A stretch of 64,000 nt of DNA, from positions 30,260,430 to 30,324,429 of the forward strand of contig CM030359.1 in the NCBI GenBank assembly GCA_017893485.1, given 5' to 3'. Each line of letters begins with the position of its first letter. Within the stretch, counting starts at the first letter, position 1. The notes under the pieces were generated by a model that made no database searches, had not been told where the DNA came from, and saw only the letters and a list, made by a program, of their open reading frames with translations. The translations under genes were made by a program, and so were the position numbers. The stretch comes from Hemerocallis citrina. Lineage: Eukaryota > Streptophyta > Magnoliopsida > Asparagales > Asphodelaceae. This document shows positions 1-10,451 of this stretch, one piece after another.

Positions 1-840
1 AAGCTCGCTCTTAAGCGAGCTAGGAGCTGGTCGCCATTCGGAATTGCTCTCACAACCGTTGAACAAACCCTAACGACGAGTTCGGAGTCCAACACTTGGT
101 TCGATTCTGCTCCGCGAGCTCGCTCTTAAGCGAGCTAGGAGTGGGTCACCATTCGGAATTGCTCCCACAACCGTTGAACAAACTCTAACGACGAGTTCGG
201 AGTCCAACACTTGGTTCGATTCTGCTCCACGAGCTCGCTCTTAAGCGAGCTAGGAGTGGGTCACCATTCGGAATTGCTCCCACAACCGTTGAATAAACTC
301 TAACGACGAGTTCGGAGTCCAACACTTGGCTCGATTCCGCTCCGCAAGCTCGCTCTTAAGCGAGCTAGGAGTGGGTCGCCATTCGGAATTGCTCCTACAA
401 CCATTGAACAAACTCTAACGACGAGTTCGGAGTCCAACACTTGGTTCGATTCTGCTTCGCAAGCTCGCTCTTAAGCGATATAGGAGTGGGTTGCCATTCG
501 GAATTGCTCCCACAACCGTTGAACAAACCCTAACGACAAGTTGGGAGTCCAACACTTAGTTCGATTCTGCTCTGCGAGCTCGCTCTTAAGCGAGCTAGGA
601 GTGGGTCGCCATTCAGAATTGCTCCCACAACCGTTGAACAAACTCTAACGACGAGTTTGGAGTCCAACACTTGGTTCGATTCTGCTCCGCAAGCTCGCTC
701 TTAAGCGAGCTAGGAGTGGGTCGCCATTCGGAATTGCTCCCACAACCATTGAACAAATTCTAACGACGGGTTCGGAGTCCAATACTTGGTTCGATTCTGC
801 TCCGCAAGCTCGCTCTTAAGCAAGCTAGGAGTGGGTCGCC
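1..840. repeat. Tandem array of about 118-bp units
   Basis: About seven copies of a unit near 118 bp follow each other. Each holds the palindrome GCTCGCTTAAGAGCGAGC-like block, GCCATTCGGAATTGCTCCC, and GGAGTCCAACACTTGGTTC. Copies differ by a few substitutions. The same unit occurs inverted at 37860-38230 and 63275-63960, and in a decayed form near 25690-26050. The array sits in the 3' region of the LTR element and is cut by the window start. Confidence 0.93.
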
Positions 841-954
841 CGTAAGAAAGAAGATTCGCTTCTAATTTTGAGTAGTTGTCAAAAGTTGGAGGAGTTATAC
901 TTAAACTAATACCAGCCAACACAGCATTCGAACATCAGAAGCAAAACAAACTTT

Positions 955-960
955 TTTATT
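955..960 (-). terminator. Polyadenylation signal AATAAA of the antisense cassette
   Basis: AATAAA on the minus strand lies about 320 bp downstream of the stop of the coiled-coil ORF at 1284. It would end a minus-strand transcript before the 118-bp array. A single hexamer match is weak evidence on its own. Confidence 0.35.
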
Positions 961-1283
961 AAGGATCTGGACAAGGCCGACACTACAACAGATTTTTACA
1001 ATAATTTGAAGAGCATAATACAACTTATTTAACGCTTCTTTCGGAGGGGAATGCTTCGGTTCAGAGACACATGAGGGCGGCGTCGCCTTACCTCAGAGCT
1101 TGACTCTAAACCAGCGAAGCGAGAACCCCCTTCGCCGCTAACTCTAGCTGTGGCCCCAACCGAAGCGCCACTAGACGAAACAGCTACACCACTTTGAGCG
1201 TCAGCTGGGCTCTGCCTAACGGCAGGCAAACGAGTCGCAAGTTCGTAAAACGAGATACCTCTTTCGCTCTCTTCGCGAGTACA

Positions 1284-1862
1284 CTACGTACTGCGAACAT
1301 TGGCCCCTACGAGCTGAGGTTTCAGCGTTGCGATCTCCTCCTCTAGCTTGACGATCCTATCTCTCAGAATATCGTCTTCCACCGATACTTTGAAACGGGG
1401 AAGTTTAGACGAGCCTGCGACGTTAGTGCTATCGGCCATAATACGACGGAAATGAGTCACTTCGATACCCTTGTCGAACGTGATCCTCCTCAGTTTGTCA
1501 ATTCTTGCCGACAAATCATCGCGCTCGGACATCAACTTCCCCACCTTCGAAGCTAACTCCTCTTCCTCCGCCGAATGTTCTTTCAATGTTACCTCCAAAT
1601 GACGGATCTCTGCCAGCAGCTCACTATTCCTTTGGTCGACATCAAAGAGCTCCTTACAGAGCAACTCTATCTCACCTTCGAGACGAGTTTCTCGAGTTTG
1701 CTTCTGCAGTTGCCTCAACTCGCGAAAATACCCTCTCGCGGTTGCTTTGATGTTCTCTAACTTCAAGAAGTTGTAAAACGCTTTATCACGCCAGCGAGAA
1801 AGAGCCCCCTTCGTTTTCTCCAGCTCCGTACGAAGATGGGAGACCTCAGTGATCGGGCCCAA
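1284..1862 (-). CDS. Coiled-coil protein, second antisense ORF of the retrotransposon
   Basis: An open frame of 192 codons encodes a protein rich in Glu, Lys, Leu and Arg with long heptad-like stretches from about residue 5 to 135 and again near the C-terminus, so an extended coiled coil is likely. A good splice acceptor (TTTTCAG before GTCGAG) lies just upstream of the ATG at about 1875, so the ORF may be a downstream exon of the Transposase_28-like gene at 2075-4380 rather than a separate gene. Coiled-coil tails of this kind often follow the gypsy-type transposon domain in plant genomes. No catalytic motif is visible, and the function is unknown. It lies antisense to the host LTR element. 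Confidence 0.6.
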   Translation of the reverse strand: MGPITEVSHLRTELEKTKGALSRWRDKAFYNFLKLENIKATARGYFRELRQLQKQTRETRLEGEIELLCKELFDVDQRNSELLAEIRHLEVTLKEHSAEEEELASKVGKLMSERDDLSARIDKLRRITFDKGIEVTHFRRIMADSTNVAGSSKLPRFKVSVEDDILRDRIVKLEEEIATLKPQLVGANVRST

Positions 1863-2074
1863 CTCGACCTGAAAAGTTGAGGGATATCAAAAGAAGTCTT
1901 CAATACATAAAGACTCAATGCGAGCAAAAAGAGTTGAACACTTTGCGAAAATTTCGTAATATTCAGCCAAAACACCACCGTTTTCATTAAAAGTCAAAAG
2001 TTTACAAAAAGTGGTGGCCAGTCCGCAGTTAGGCATTACAAAAGAAAAAAGAAAACAGAGAAGAGACGACAAAG

Positions 2075-4380
2075 TCAGGGGTTGACCTCATCATCGGTCG
2101 GCACAGCTACAATCGCACGCTCGGCACCACCCATGCCTTCGGAGTCTTTGCCCTCCGGCCTCGGAGCGAACTCGGCCAAGGGAAGCTCTTCCTCACCCTC
2201 CACGGAATCATAGAAGAAATAGGGCGAGACGTCGAACCCGGGGTTCCGAGCGACGATATGCTTCAGTGCTCGGCCATACGCCTCCTCCATGTTTGTCAGC
2301 ATGTGAGCCTCGGCTTCGTCCCGGACTGCCTTCTCTGTGGCCGCCACCTTCGATACATGTGATCCTCAGCTTCGTCCCGGACTGCCTTCTCTACGGCCGC
2401 CACCTTCGACGCTTGCTCGCTCAGGGCCTCCCCCGTCGCCTTCTGAGCCTGAGGCAGCTCTCCTTCGAGCCGAGCCCTCTCCTTTTCAAGGGTCTCGACC
2501 TTGAAAGCCTCGGCGGCCAAGCTCCTCAGCGCCTCGGCGAGCTGAGCCTTTAAGTCGGCGACCTCGGCCTTGAGCGACGTAGAACGCAACTGTTCGGCCT
2601 CCAGCTCCTTCACCGCTTTAGACCGCTCCAACCGTTCCCGGTCGTTCAGAACGGTCATCTCCTTCTCCTTGCACGCGAATTCCTCGAGCAAATAGTTGAA
2701 GTGGCAGAGGGTCTATAAGCAACACAAGAAACAGTCAAGAACGAGCGCAAAAACTTAGAAAAATTTTCAAAGTAATCTACTACTTACCGACATAGTGTTC
2801 CGAGCGATCTGCATCGCGGCGTCACCAACTTCACCGGCCTTAAGTGCCGCTCGGTCTTTGGGGGTCGGCAGGTGCTTCACCGCCTGCATGCAAATGTTAC
2901 CGTCTCCCAAGAACCCGTCGACCTTCATCACCCGTCAGTCGGGGACGAAGATGCGCTTGTGCTCCTCGGTCAGGATCTGCTCTGCCTCGGCTGTAAGTGA
3001 CAGGACGTCAAGAGCCAGTGCTGCGTTGATGTTGAACGCTCTGCCAGAAGACCCCGGAGCGTCTGTTCGCGCCATTGAGGTCGGCGCATCCGAGGTAGGT
3101 GGGACGATCGGCATGATGAGGCCGTGTTCGGTCTCGACCGGGGGAGCCTCAACAACCTGACGCTCAGGGGTCGGAGAGACCGAGGGTAACTTGGGTGCTC
3201 GGCCACCTTGAGGTTCGGACACGGTCCTCTTTCTCTTCCTCGTCTCCTGCTCCCTAGCCGCTCGGGCCTTAGCCATCAGACCTTTGTAGTCCATGCCGGA
3301 AGATTCTGCACAAACCGAGTGAAAAAAGTTAGAAAAATTTTCCAAAACCTCAAAGACAAAACAAGATTTGGAGAAGCGTACTAGGATCAATCGGACTGAG
3401 ACCCCCTCGGAACAATGCCTCCTCGGTGATGTCTTTCCAACTGAGGTTCGGAAGCCCGAGCAACTTCTCCACGATTTCTGCCTCCTCGTTGCTGAGAACG
3501 GGCTCTTTTTTCGCCCGCTTCGGCAGACCGTCCCTCGACCACACCGTCGGATCACCCATGGCTCGGGAGCTTGGACGAGGAAGTATTTCTCTTTCCAATG
3601 CTTGATCGAGTCCGGGTTCTCGATCAGCTTCACTCCCTTCCTCGGCGAGAGATAGTACCTCTGCTCATTTTTGCTTGGCTGGCAAGGTCGGTAGAGACTC
3701 CGAAGGATGAACATGTTGGGCTGAGCACTGACCTCCTGGCATTGAAGAACGAATGCCATGACGTGTCGCCAGGTGTTCGGCATTAGCTGAGCCGGACACA
3801 AGCCGTACCACTGTAGCACCTCGACCACGAAAGGGTGCAGCGGCAGCCGAAGTCCGGCATTCAGGGAGTCAGCGGGAAATACGCATATATCGGCCAAGGA
3901 CAAGGTGCACGCTCGGAAGCCAGGGCCAGGGAGAAGGAGCCCGTACTCTTTAGGGATTTGTAACCCGCTCCGGATCCGATGCAAATCCGCCTCGGTCAGC
4001 ACCGAAGAGATCTGATCCACCTCGGACGTTTCCCTCGGCTCGTTCTCCTCAATTGACTTTGCGGTGCCCTGCGTCACCTTCTCCAATAGTTCTCCGGAGT
4101 AGCTCCACACACCGCCAACGCTCGACAGAATGCTCGGCTGCCGACCCAACTCCCCTGCAGCCTTCGGATGCTCAATTATCGTTTCCACCCCCTTGCCCTT
4201 GCTGGCTCGGACCAACACCTCCTGGAGAGGCTCGGCAACCTCCATATCTGTACTCGGCTTGACCGTAGCCTCTTCGGTCGGCTCCACTACCTCCTTCCCT
4301 TTACCCTTGCTCGGATTGGCCGCTCGGCTGATGCCTCGGTCCGAGGAGGGGGTCTCATCCATGGAAGAAATCTTAACCAT
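2075..4380 (-). pseudogene. Transposase_28 (PF04195-like) gypsy-type transposon protein with coiled-coil tail, broken
   Basis: Starting at the ATG at 4380, the protein has a Lys/Glu-rich N-terminus, then the family hallmark around residues 175-260: LRLPLHPFVVEVLQWYG, then PNTWRHVMAF and an RYYLSPRKG segment. This matches the plant 'putative gypsy type transposon' domain. I infer two introns: 3306-3381 (GTACGC to TGCAG) and about 2713-2787 (GTAAGT to TATAG). Exon 3 (2075-2712) encodes a Glu/Ala-rich coiled coil. Lesions: a frameshift near 3560-3590, an in-frame TGA at 2935-2937 where the exon otherwise stays open, and a frameshift near 2350 at a local duplication of about 60 bp. It is antisense to the surrounding LTR element. 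Despite the domain name, no transposase chemistry has been shown for this family to my knowledge. Confidence 0.72.
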
Positions 4381-4554
4381 TTTACAAAGATGAGGAGAAT
4401 GACTGACCTTGAAATGACTAGTACAGCTGAAAAAGATCTCCGGAGTTTGAAATGCCTGGCCGCGACAGCTAGCAGCGCCACTCGAGAGCTAAAAACTTTG
4501 CTAAAGAGTAAAAACCAAGAGTGAGAAATGAGGTAAAGAGTTGAGGTGGTGAAA

Positions 4555-4562
4555 ACTTATAG
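4555..4562 (-). promoter_or_regulatory. Possible TATA box of the antisense cassette
   Basis: CTATAAGT on the minus strand lies about 175 bp upstream of the ATG at 4380. It would give the antisense gene its own promoter inside the retrotransposon. This is a weak motif match with no other promoter evidence. Confidence 0.3.
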
Positions 4563-4749
4563 TAAAAATGACGCCTCTTGGGCTTTGTAACGTAAGGGCG
4601 CAACTCTTGGGCCTCCTTTGAAGCGTTACAAAAGCCCAAACGACAAAGTAATGAAGAGCCACAACTGTTGACAAATGAAGCGACGTTTCGACACAAGTAA
4701 AACAGCTCGGCACTTCGGAACCAAAATCCGAGCGACAAACGATCCGACT

Positions 4750-5900
4750 TCAGCAACAGAGAGGATCGCTCGGATTCCGAGCAAGTGCCAATCCGAGCCA
4801 GGAATTGGAGAAAAACGTCTTTCCCCTCAAAAATTGCGTAAGATTTTGATCAGACGGCCCAGATCACGCCAGCACCACTAAACGACAAGATAGTATTTTC
4901 TTGGGAACTGAGCCAGCATCGAGATCTGTGCCATCATCCGACGGCTAAGATCGCCCCACGTCCCTCGGATCCAACACCCGAGTGACAGGCGATCCGAGCT
5001 ACAACGCTCGGATTCCGAGCAAGTGCCAATCCGAGCTACGAAATGGAGAAAAACAACTTTTCCCTCAAAATTCGCGTAAAATTTCGATCAGACGGCTCAG
5101 ATCTTGCCAGCACCGCTACACGACAAGATAGTGTTTTCTTGGAAACTGAGCCGCATCGAGATCTGTGCCACCATCTAACGGCTAGGATCGCCCTACGTCC
5201 CTCGGAGCCGAAACTCGAGCGACTGGCGATCCGATCCCCACAGCAAGAAGGATAGCTCGGAATACCTAGCTAATAGTTCGGCCACCGAGCTACACAATCG
5301 ACTACTAAGCTACAATGCTCGGATTCCGAGCAAGTGCCAATCCGAGCTACGAATTGGAGAAAAATGACTTTCCCCTCAAAATTCGTGTAAGATTTCGATC
5401 AGACGGCTCAGATCATGCCAGCGCCACTACGCGACAAGATAGTATTTTCTTGGGAACTGTGCCGCTTCGAGATTCATGCCACGATCCGACGGCTCAGATC
5501 GCTCCACGTCACTCGGACATCCGAGCCGAGCGACTAACGATCCGAGCCACTCGCGCGAGGGAGGAACCGAGCCACTTCGCTCGGATTCCGAGCAAGTGCC
5601 AATCCGACCCTCGAAAGTGAAGAAAAATGATGCCGAGTGCCTCCAACCATTTGATCATTGCGAAAATTGCGCCTAAGATGATGGACGGTCCAGATTACGC
5701 CACGTCCACTAAATGACAAGATAGTGTTTTCTTGGGAGCTGTGCCTGCCTCGAGATTCGCACCAAGATCGAACGGCTCAGATCGCTCCACGTCGCTCAGA
5801 ATTTCGAGCCGAGCGACTAGCGATCCGAGCCACTCACGCGAGGGAAGAACCAAGCCACTTCGCTTGAATTCCGAGCAAGTGCCCATCCGACCCACAAAAG
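4750..5900. repeat. Array of about four degenerate ~270-bp units near the 3' LTR
   Basis: Units near 4760, 5005, 5315 and 5580 share GCTCGGATTCCGAGCAAGTG, a block ending in CAAAATTCGCGTAAGATTTCGATCAGACGG-like sequence, CGACAAGATAGT, and GGCTCAGATCGC. The blocks are partly palindromic. Related sequence (CGTTATCTTGTC, GTTGATCACGATC) lies in the equivalent position of the elements at 34417 and 59593, so this is a family-specific 3' region rather than a host satellite. Confidence 0.75.
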
Positions 5901-6392
5901 CGGAGAAATTTCTGCCGAGCTACTCTGGCCATCCAATCTTTTAGAAATTCGCGCCCGCACAAGATCAACGGTCCACATCGCGCCACGCCATAATTCAGTA
6001 TTTTATTTATTAAAAATCGTTTTATTTACTTAAAAATTGCGAAAAAATGATTAAAAATTCGGGAAAATTAATAAAAATCCTAGAAAATAATTAAAAAGTC
6101 GGGGAAATATTTTTGAACCCCCGAGTAAATAATTATTATCCAGGACCATTTATTAAAACCCCCGAACGACGAATCGACAGTTCGCAAAATTAAGTAAATA
6201 TTCCGAAAAAATAGATAAAAAATCACCGAATGTCCGGAAGAACTCAAGAACAACTTAGAGCGCAACCAATTTAAAAAATTACCATACTGCCCCCTGCAAA
6301 GATTCGAAACCTTCCATTTGGACTCCGATACAACTCCGTTAGCCATTAAAACAGTAAAACTACTCCACAAAGGCTGATCAAGCTCAATCTTC

Positions 6393-6973
6393 GGAAGTGG
6401 GGGCTCGTGATATGGCTAAAAATGGGGTTAAATCAGAACCGTCCAAAGCAGGAACGAATCTTAAAGCTTAGGGATAAAATGGTAATTTCATCTACCAATA
6501 TGTCTGAAGCGGGTACTGGATCTCTTCCCCAAAGATCCAATAACCCACGAATGGATCCACCCCAATTGGGTACGGTTTTCAACCCACAGAAAACCCGATC
6601 CAGCAGAATAGGATTAGGATCTCTGATTAATACTAATCAACGGTCCTGATCTACATCTATCCTTTCACTGGGAATTAGGGATTACATTCCTAATCTGATC
6701 CCCAAGGTGCCTATAAATACCCCCCATCCATCTCCATTAAGAGGTAATCAATCATTTGGCAATTCACGCTCTTTCATAATCTCCTTGATTACTGACTTGA
6801 GCGTCGGAGGGTGCGTCGCCGGGATCAACCCGGGTGTCTCGCACTTTTTGCAGGTGAACGACGGGAGTCAACGGTCAAACTCCGGCGGAACAGGTAACAG
6901 GTTTGCTATTCAAAGTTTTCCAAGAATCCACAAATACTATCTGTTTGCCCCCACACCAAATTCAGTGATAACA
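6393..6973 (+). repeat. Polypurine tract and 3' LTR of copy A1
   Basis: GGAAGTGGGGG (6393-6403) is a polypurine tract. The LTR runs from TGATATGGCTAAAAATGG (6408) to GTGATAACA (6973), 566 bp, with TG...CA ends. It contains the TATA box TATAAATA at 6712-6719 and, about 90 bp further, the GC-rich block GGAGGGTGCGTCGCCGGG followed by CTCGCAC and TTTTTGCAGG, shared by all LTRs of this family in the window. Confidence 0.9.
6712..6719 (+). promoter_or_regulatory. TATA box of the LTR promoter
   Basis: TATAAATA lies in the middle of the LTR. The same position in the minus-oriented LTRs reads GTATTTATAG (for example 34681-34690 and 40611-40622), so the element is conserved across family members and probably marks the U3/R border. 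Confidence 0.6.
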
Positions 6974-6984
6974 AGGGCTTACTG

Positions 6985-7003
6985 TGTAACACCTCGTAAT
7001 TTT

Positions 7004-7062
<59 letters not shown>

Positions 7063-7503
7063 TTAATTAATTAATTGAAAGTTTCCTATAAGTTTCCTAT
7101 GGTGGTGCCCTATAAAGAATTATAGGATGTGATATGAAGGGAATTTGGTTGACGTTTCATCAACAAAGGGTGACGTTGAGTCACCATGGTGGGCCCCGTG
7201 GATTGTTGTGCACTGGATGTGCTGGCGCTCTGGATGGGCGGCATGCATGCGGGGCCCGGGGGGGTTGACTTCACTGTGTGTGCTCTCGCAGAAGAGTAAA
7301 GCAGCGGAGTGGATGGAAATAATCCCATATTGGGAATATAATAGAAATAATTAAATATTAATAATAATGCCTATGATCAAGAGTCACCTAATTGGTTAAC
7401 CACCTTTTGAGAGGCAGCCTGTAGTGGGCAGTTTACTATAAGTATTAATTTGTCTTCTAAATAAATAATAAAAATTGTTTGAGTATTAGGGCGGGGCGTT
7501 ACA
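6985..7503 (+). repeat. Chromovirus-like LTR, no internal region seen
   Basis: The segment begins TGTAACACCTCG and ends GGCGTTACA, the usual terminal form of many plant Ty3/gypsy chromovirus LTRs. It contains a (TA)n tract at about 7007-7057 and a CCTATAAAG box. The LTR at 48585-49044 shares its ends and internal blocks (AATTAATT, TTCCTATAGG-like, GGGGCCC). No primer-binding site follows at 7504, and I see no matching target duplication, so it is a solo or truncated LTR. Confidence 0.65.
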
Positions 7504-8130
7504 GAGGCAGCGACGACCGGGGGTGAGGCGATTAGGAGTAGGGCATCGACAGGGGAGAGCTTCGATGATGGGCTGGAGGGTGGTAGTGGCCGAGGTTGGG
7601 AGACGAAGCAGGCGTGGTGGCGGCGATGGGGGACTAGAGCTCGACGGCTCGACGACAATGGCGGGGACTCAATTTCGACGATGAGGAGAAGTCGATGAGG
7701 AGGTGGCGTTCAGGCGGGATGCAGCGGAGCACAGGGGGTGGAGGTCGCGACTGAGGGGGGTTGGGTTCGACGGGGACGGTTGAAGGAGGAAGATGGTGGC
7801 TCAAGTGCAATGGCGGTGGAGGAGTTCGGAGGTGCCCTCTGTTTCAGTTGGGAAAACAGAGAGGAGAGAGAGAGAGACGGGGAGGGAAAGAGAGTGGGGA
7901 AGGGGGTTTAATATAATCATTATATATAATTATGTTTATAATAATGGGGAGATAGAAAGGCTGATTAATAGGGATAGTGGAGAGATATGGGGAATTGGGG
8001 TTACGGGATTAAATAATGAGATAGTGGGACCAGGATATTAGGTTAATAGGTAGACTAGGATCCAACCGGGGAATGGCTTGGGTTGGGCTTCAAGATAATT
8101 AAAATAATTAAATAATACAATATAGGTCAA
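7504..8130. other. GC-rich to AT-rich repeat-like segment without a gene
   Basis: This starts as a GGCGGTGG-rich stretch and shades into AT-rich DNA with GAGA tracts. A segment of the same composition and order occurs at 46244-46900, so it is probably a dispersed repeat or an element fragment. Open frames here are compositional, and I see no protein family. Confidence 0.4.
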
Positions 8131-8142
8131 AATCAATGGGCT

Positions 8143-8430
8143 TTAACACAAATAATAATAATAATAGTAATGTCATTGGGCTTTACAAAAATAATAATAA
8201 TAAGGATCATGACAATAAAAATACTAATAATAATAATGGTAACAACATCAATAATAAGAATAAAAATAATAATAATACTAGTAACAGTAACAACAAATAT
8301 TAATAAAAATAATAACAATGAAAATACTAAAAATAATAATAATGATAGTAGTAATAATAGTACTACCGATAACAATAATAATAGTAATAAAAATAATACT
8401 CATAACAACAACAACAACAATAGAGATTAA
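8143..8430. repeat. AAT-rich trinucleotide low-complexity tract
   Basis: About 290 bp are dominated by AAT/ATA/AAC triplets with interruptions. Open frames across it encode only runs of Asn and Ile and are artefacts. Confidence 0.85.
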
Positions 8431-8890
8431 CAAGTTCATTAAAATCCAAACATGCATAATATAAAATATAAGTAGTTGATTAATTAAAAATAGAAAATAT
8501 ATCGTTATTCAAAGTGAATATAATTGTCCATTATAAAACACTTAGCAAAAGATCCAAAACGAGTTTAGCGCAAAAAAAAAAGATTTATAACTAATCAAAA
8601 TACAAAAAATATTCAGGAAATACGTATTTACGGGAACGAGGGTTACAATTTTCTCTCTAACTCTTGTAAACCACCTTTTTTGAGAAAAATCATGAGGCGA
8701 AAACCATTAGTGTTTCATTAACAAGTACATAACGAAATAATCCCAAGAAAAGGGAGACAAACAAGTTTGATACAATCTCACAAGCCTGACCACTAGAAAT
8801 ATGATAATCATATCCCCCTTGATCATATACAAACCATTCCATACCCAATAAACTTACCAAGCTCCACAAATACCCTTCCATGGCCTATCA
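8431..8890. other. Unassigned AT-rich DNA
   Basis: I see no gene, terminal repeat or RNA gene in this stretch. Confidence 0.4.
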
Positions 8891-9215
8891 GGCCTATCAG
8901 TTCGGTCTGACATAGTGCCCTCCCTCTTTTGCTGCACTAACATCAATCAAATTGCTTCAATTTAGTGCCTAGTTCCTCATTGGCTTCACCAACATTGACC
9001 TATTTAACCCCATTTAATGTCCTAGCATCCTTGGCCACACCAACATCAACCTGACTTGCTATCCTAGCCTCCTTCATTGCATCCATTTCGCTTAAATAAC
9101 CCCAACTTTTAGTGCCTATAGCCCCTTGGTTGCACCGACATTAATCAATTCGACCCAAAGTAGTACTCTATTCCACTTGGTTGGACCAACATCGATCAAC
9201 TGCTAATCATGCTTG
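8891..9215. repeat. Degenerate tandem repeat with CACCAACATCAAT motif
   Basis: Roughly 60-bp units share TTTAGTGCCTA, then a CTTGGTTGCACC-like block, and ACCAACATCAATCAA. At least five diverged copies can be followed. No element boundary is visible. Confidence 0.5.
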
Positions 9216-10451
9216 ATCAGATTCGATTTGCGGCTTGAAATAATCTCATTGCCCATTTGCATACGAAATGAAAATGGGTACAAACTGTAAAAGCTCTCTT
9301 GCAAACCACATTAGAATAGGAAAAAATGTAAATGTTCTGGTAAGATAATATTCCATATAAAAGCTTAATTATTATCCACAAACTGAATGCACTGGAAAAG
9401 CCTCCACACTTTACAATTGAAAGCATGCTCAATCCCACTTGAGCCCATTAATAGCACTCCACCAGATGTCTGGGTTCCACTCACAGTTGCCCATATGATT
9501 TTCACTGCACCAAACTCAACTCTACCCTTAAAAAGAAAAAAAAAGAAAAAAAAAAGGTGATACTTCATTATCCGTTTATTCAACAAGAAAGTTATTAGAA
9601 AACAAATTCAACTAGAAAGTAATTTGGGGTCTTAATCTCAGCTTATGCTTGTCTATTATATGGATCTTGAAGCAACTTATTATTACTTATTTGGTACATA
9701 CAATATACATATTCTTTTTTGAAAAATAAAAATAACTAAGGCCACATTAAATTACATAGTTTCTTTAACTATCTTGTAAAAAAACCATCACTAATTCTAT
9801 GATAACTTGATGGATGAGTAAACAAATCTTGACGACTCCTAACTTTTGAATTATAGATCTTTTATAACATGTAGATTAAAAAGAATAGAATAAATCATTC
9901 AATTTAATAGCACATTAGGAAATTTCAATTGGTTTATAGGAAGTTTGTGTGAAGAAGTGAAAGGAGCGGTGTACAAGATTTTTCTTGATACCTGTCAATT
10001 CTTACAAATCACACCCAATCATCACTTAATATAGTTGGATTAAATAGTTGAACAATAGGAGACAAAAGTGAGGATCATTCAAGTCTGATCCAACTCAGAT
10101 AAAGGCCACAAAAAGGTAACTAGTAACTAGTGAACCAAAAGGTGTACTTTTATATCCTTGTTTTCAAGGGCAACAATACCAAATAGAGAACAAAAAGGGA
10201 ATTTGAGAGCCATATCAAGTATCCTGTGTCCACTATCCCATGATCCAAAGTTGCCCACTACCATCATAGTGTACAACTCCCCCTCGTTCTTAGTGTTCTC
10301 ATCGTTTTCACCAAAGTTAATTACATAATTAATCAGTCATAGTCTTCGATCGTAGTATATTATACATCCCACATTTGTGCTCCCTCTATGGCTAGCAAAT
10401 TCCAGCATTAATTATTTCATCCACAATATTTGTTCATTGCATATGCATTGG
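9216..10451. other. Intergenic DNA downstream of SAMDC
   Basis: AT-rich DNA with no supported gene. It contains the 3' flank of the SAMDC gene, which is transcribed leftward; no clear polyadenylation signal stands out. Confidence 0.4.

Larger units (their letters stand above)
1..6973 (+). mobile_element. 3' part of a Ty3/gypsy-family LTR retrotransposon (copy A1)
   Basis: A polypurine tract followed by an LTR at 6408-6973 shows that this is the 3' end of a plus-oriented element; its 5' part lies left of the window. Reading inward from the LTR there is a repeat array (about 4750-5900), two ORFs on the opposite strand (1284-4380) and a 118-bp tandem array (1-840). The LTR matches the LTRs at 34417, 40349, 59593 and 24624, and the 118-bp unit recurs inverted at 37860-38230 and 63275-63960, where those elements lie in the other orientation. 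Elements of the Ty3/gypsy Tat lineage are known to carry extra ORFs and tandem repeats between pol and the 3' LTR; placing this copy there is inference, since no pol is visible here. Confidence 0.8.

Noticed and set aside
1..840. CRISPR-like or coding tandem repeat
   Set aside because: Units are contiguous 118-bp repeats without spacers, in a plant retrotransposon; the short open frames in them are not conserved between units.
2266..4524. Plus-strand open frames opposite the Transposase_28-like gene
   Set aside because: They are GC-rich shadows of the minus-strand exons with no domain of their own.
4675..5944. Plus-strand frames across the 270-bp array
   Set aside because: They follow the repeat period and carry no recognisable family; they arise from low stop-codon density in the repeats.
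8133..8430. Ile/Val-rich and Asn-rich frames
   Set aside because: They are translations of an AAT-type low-complexity tract.
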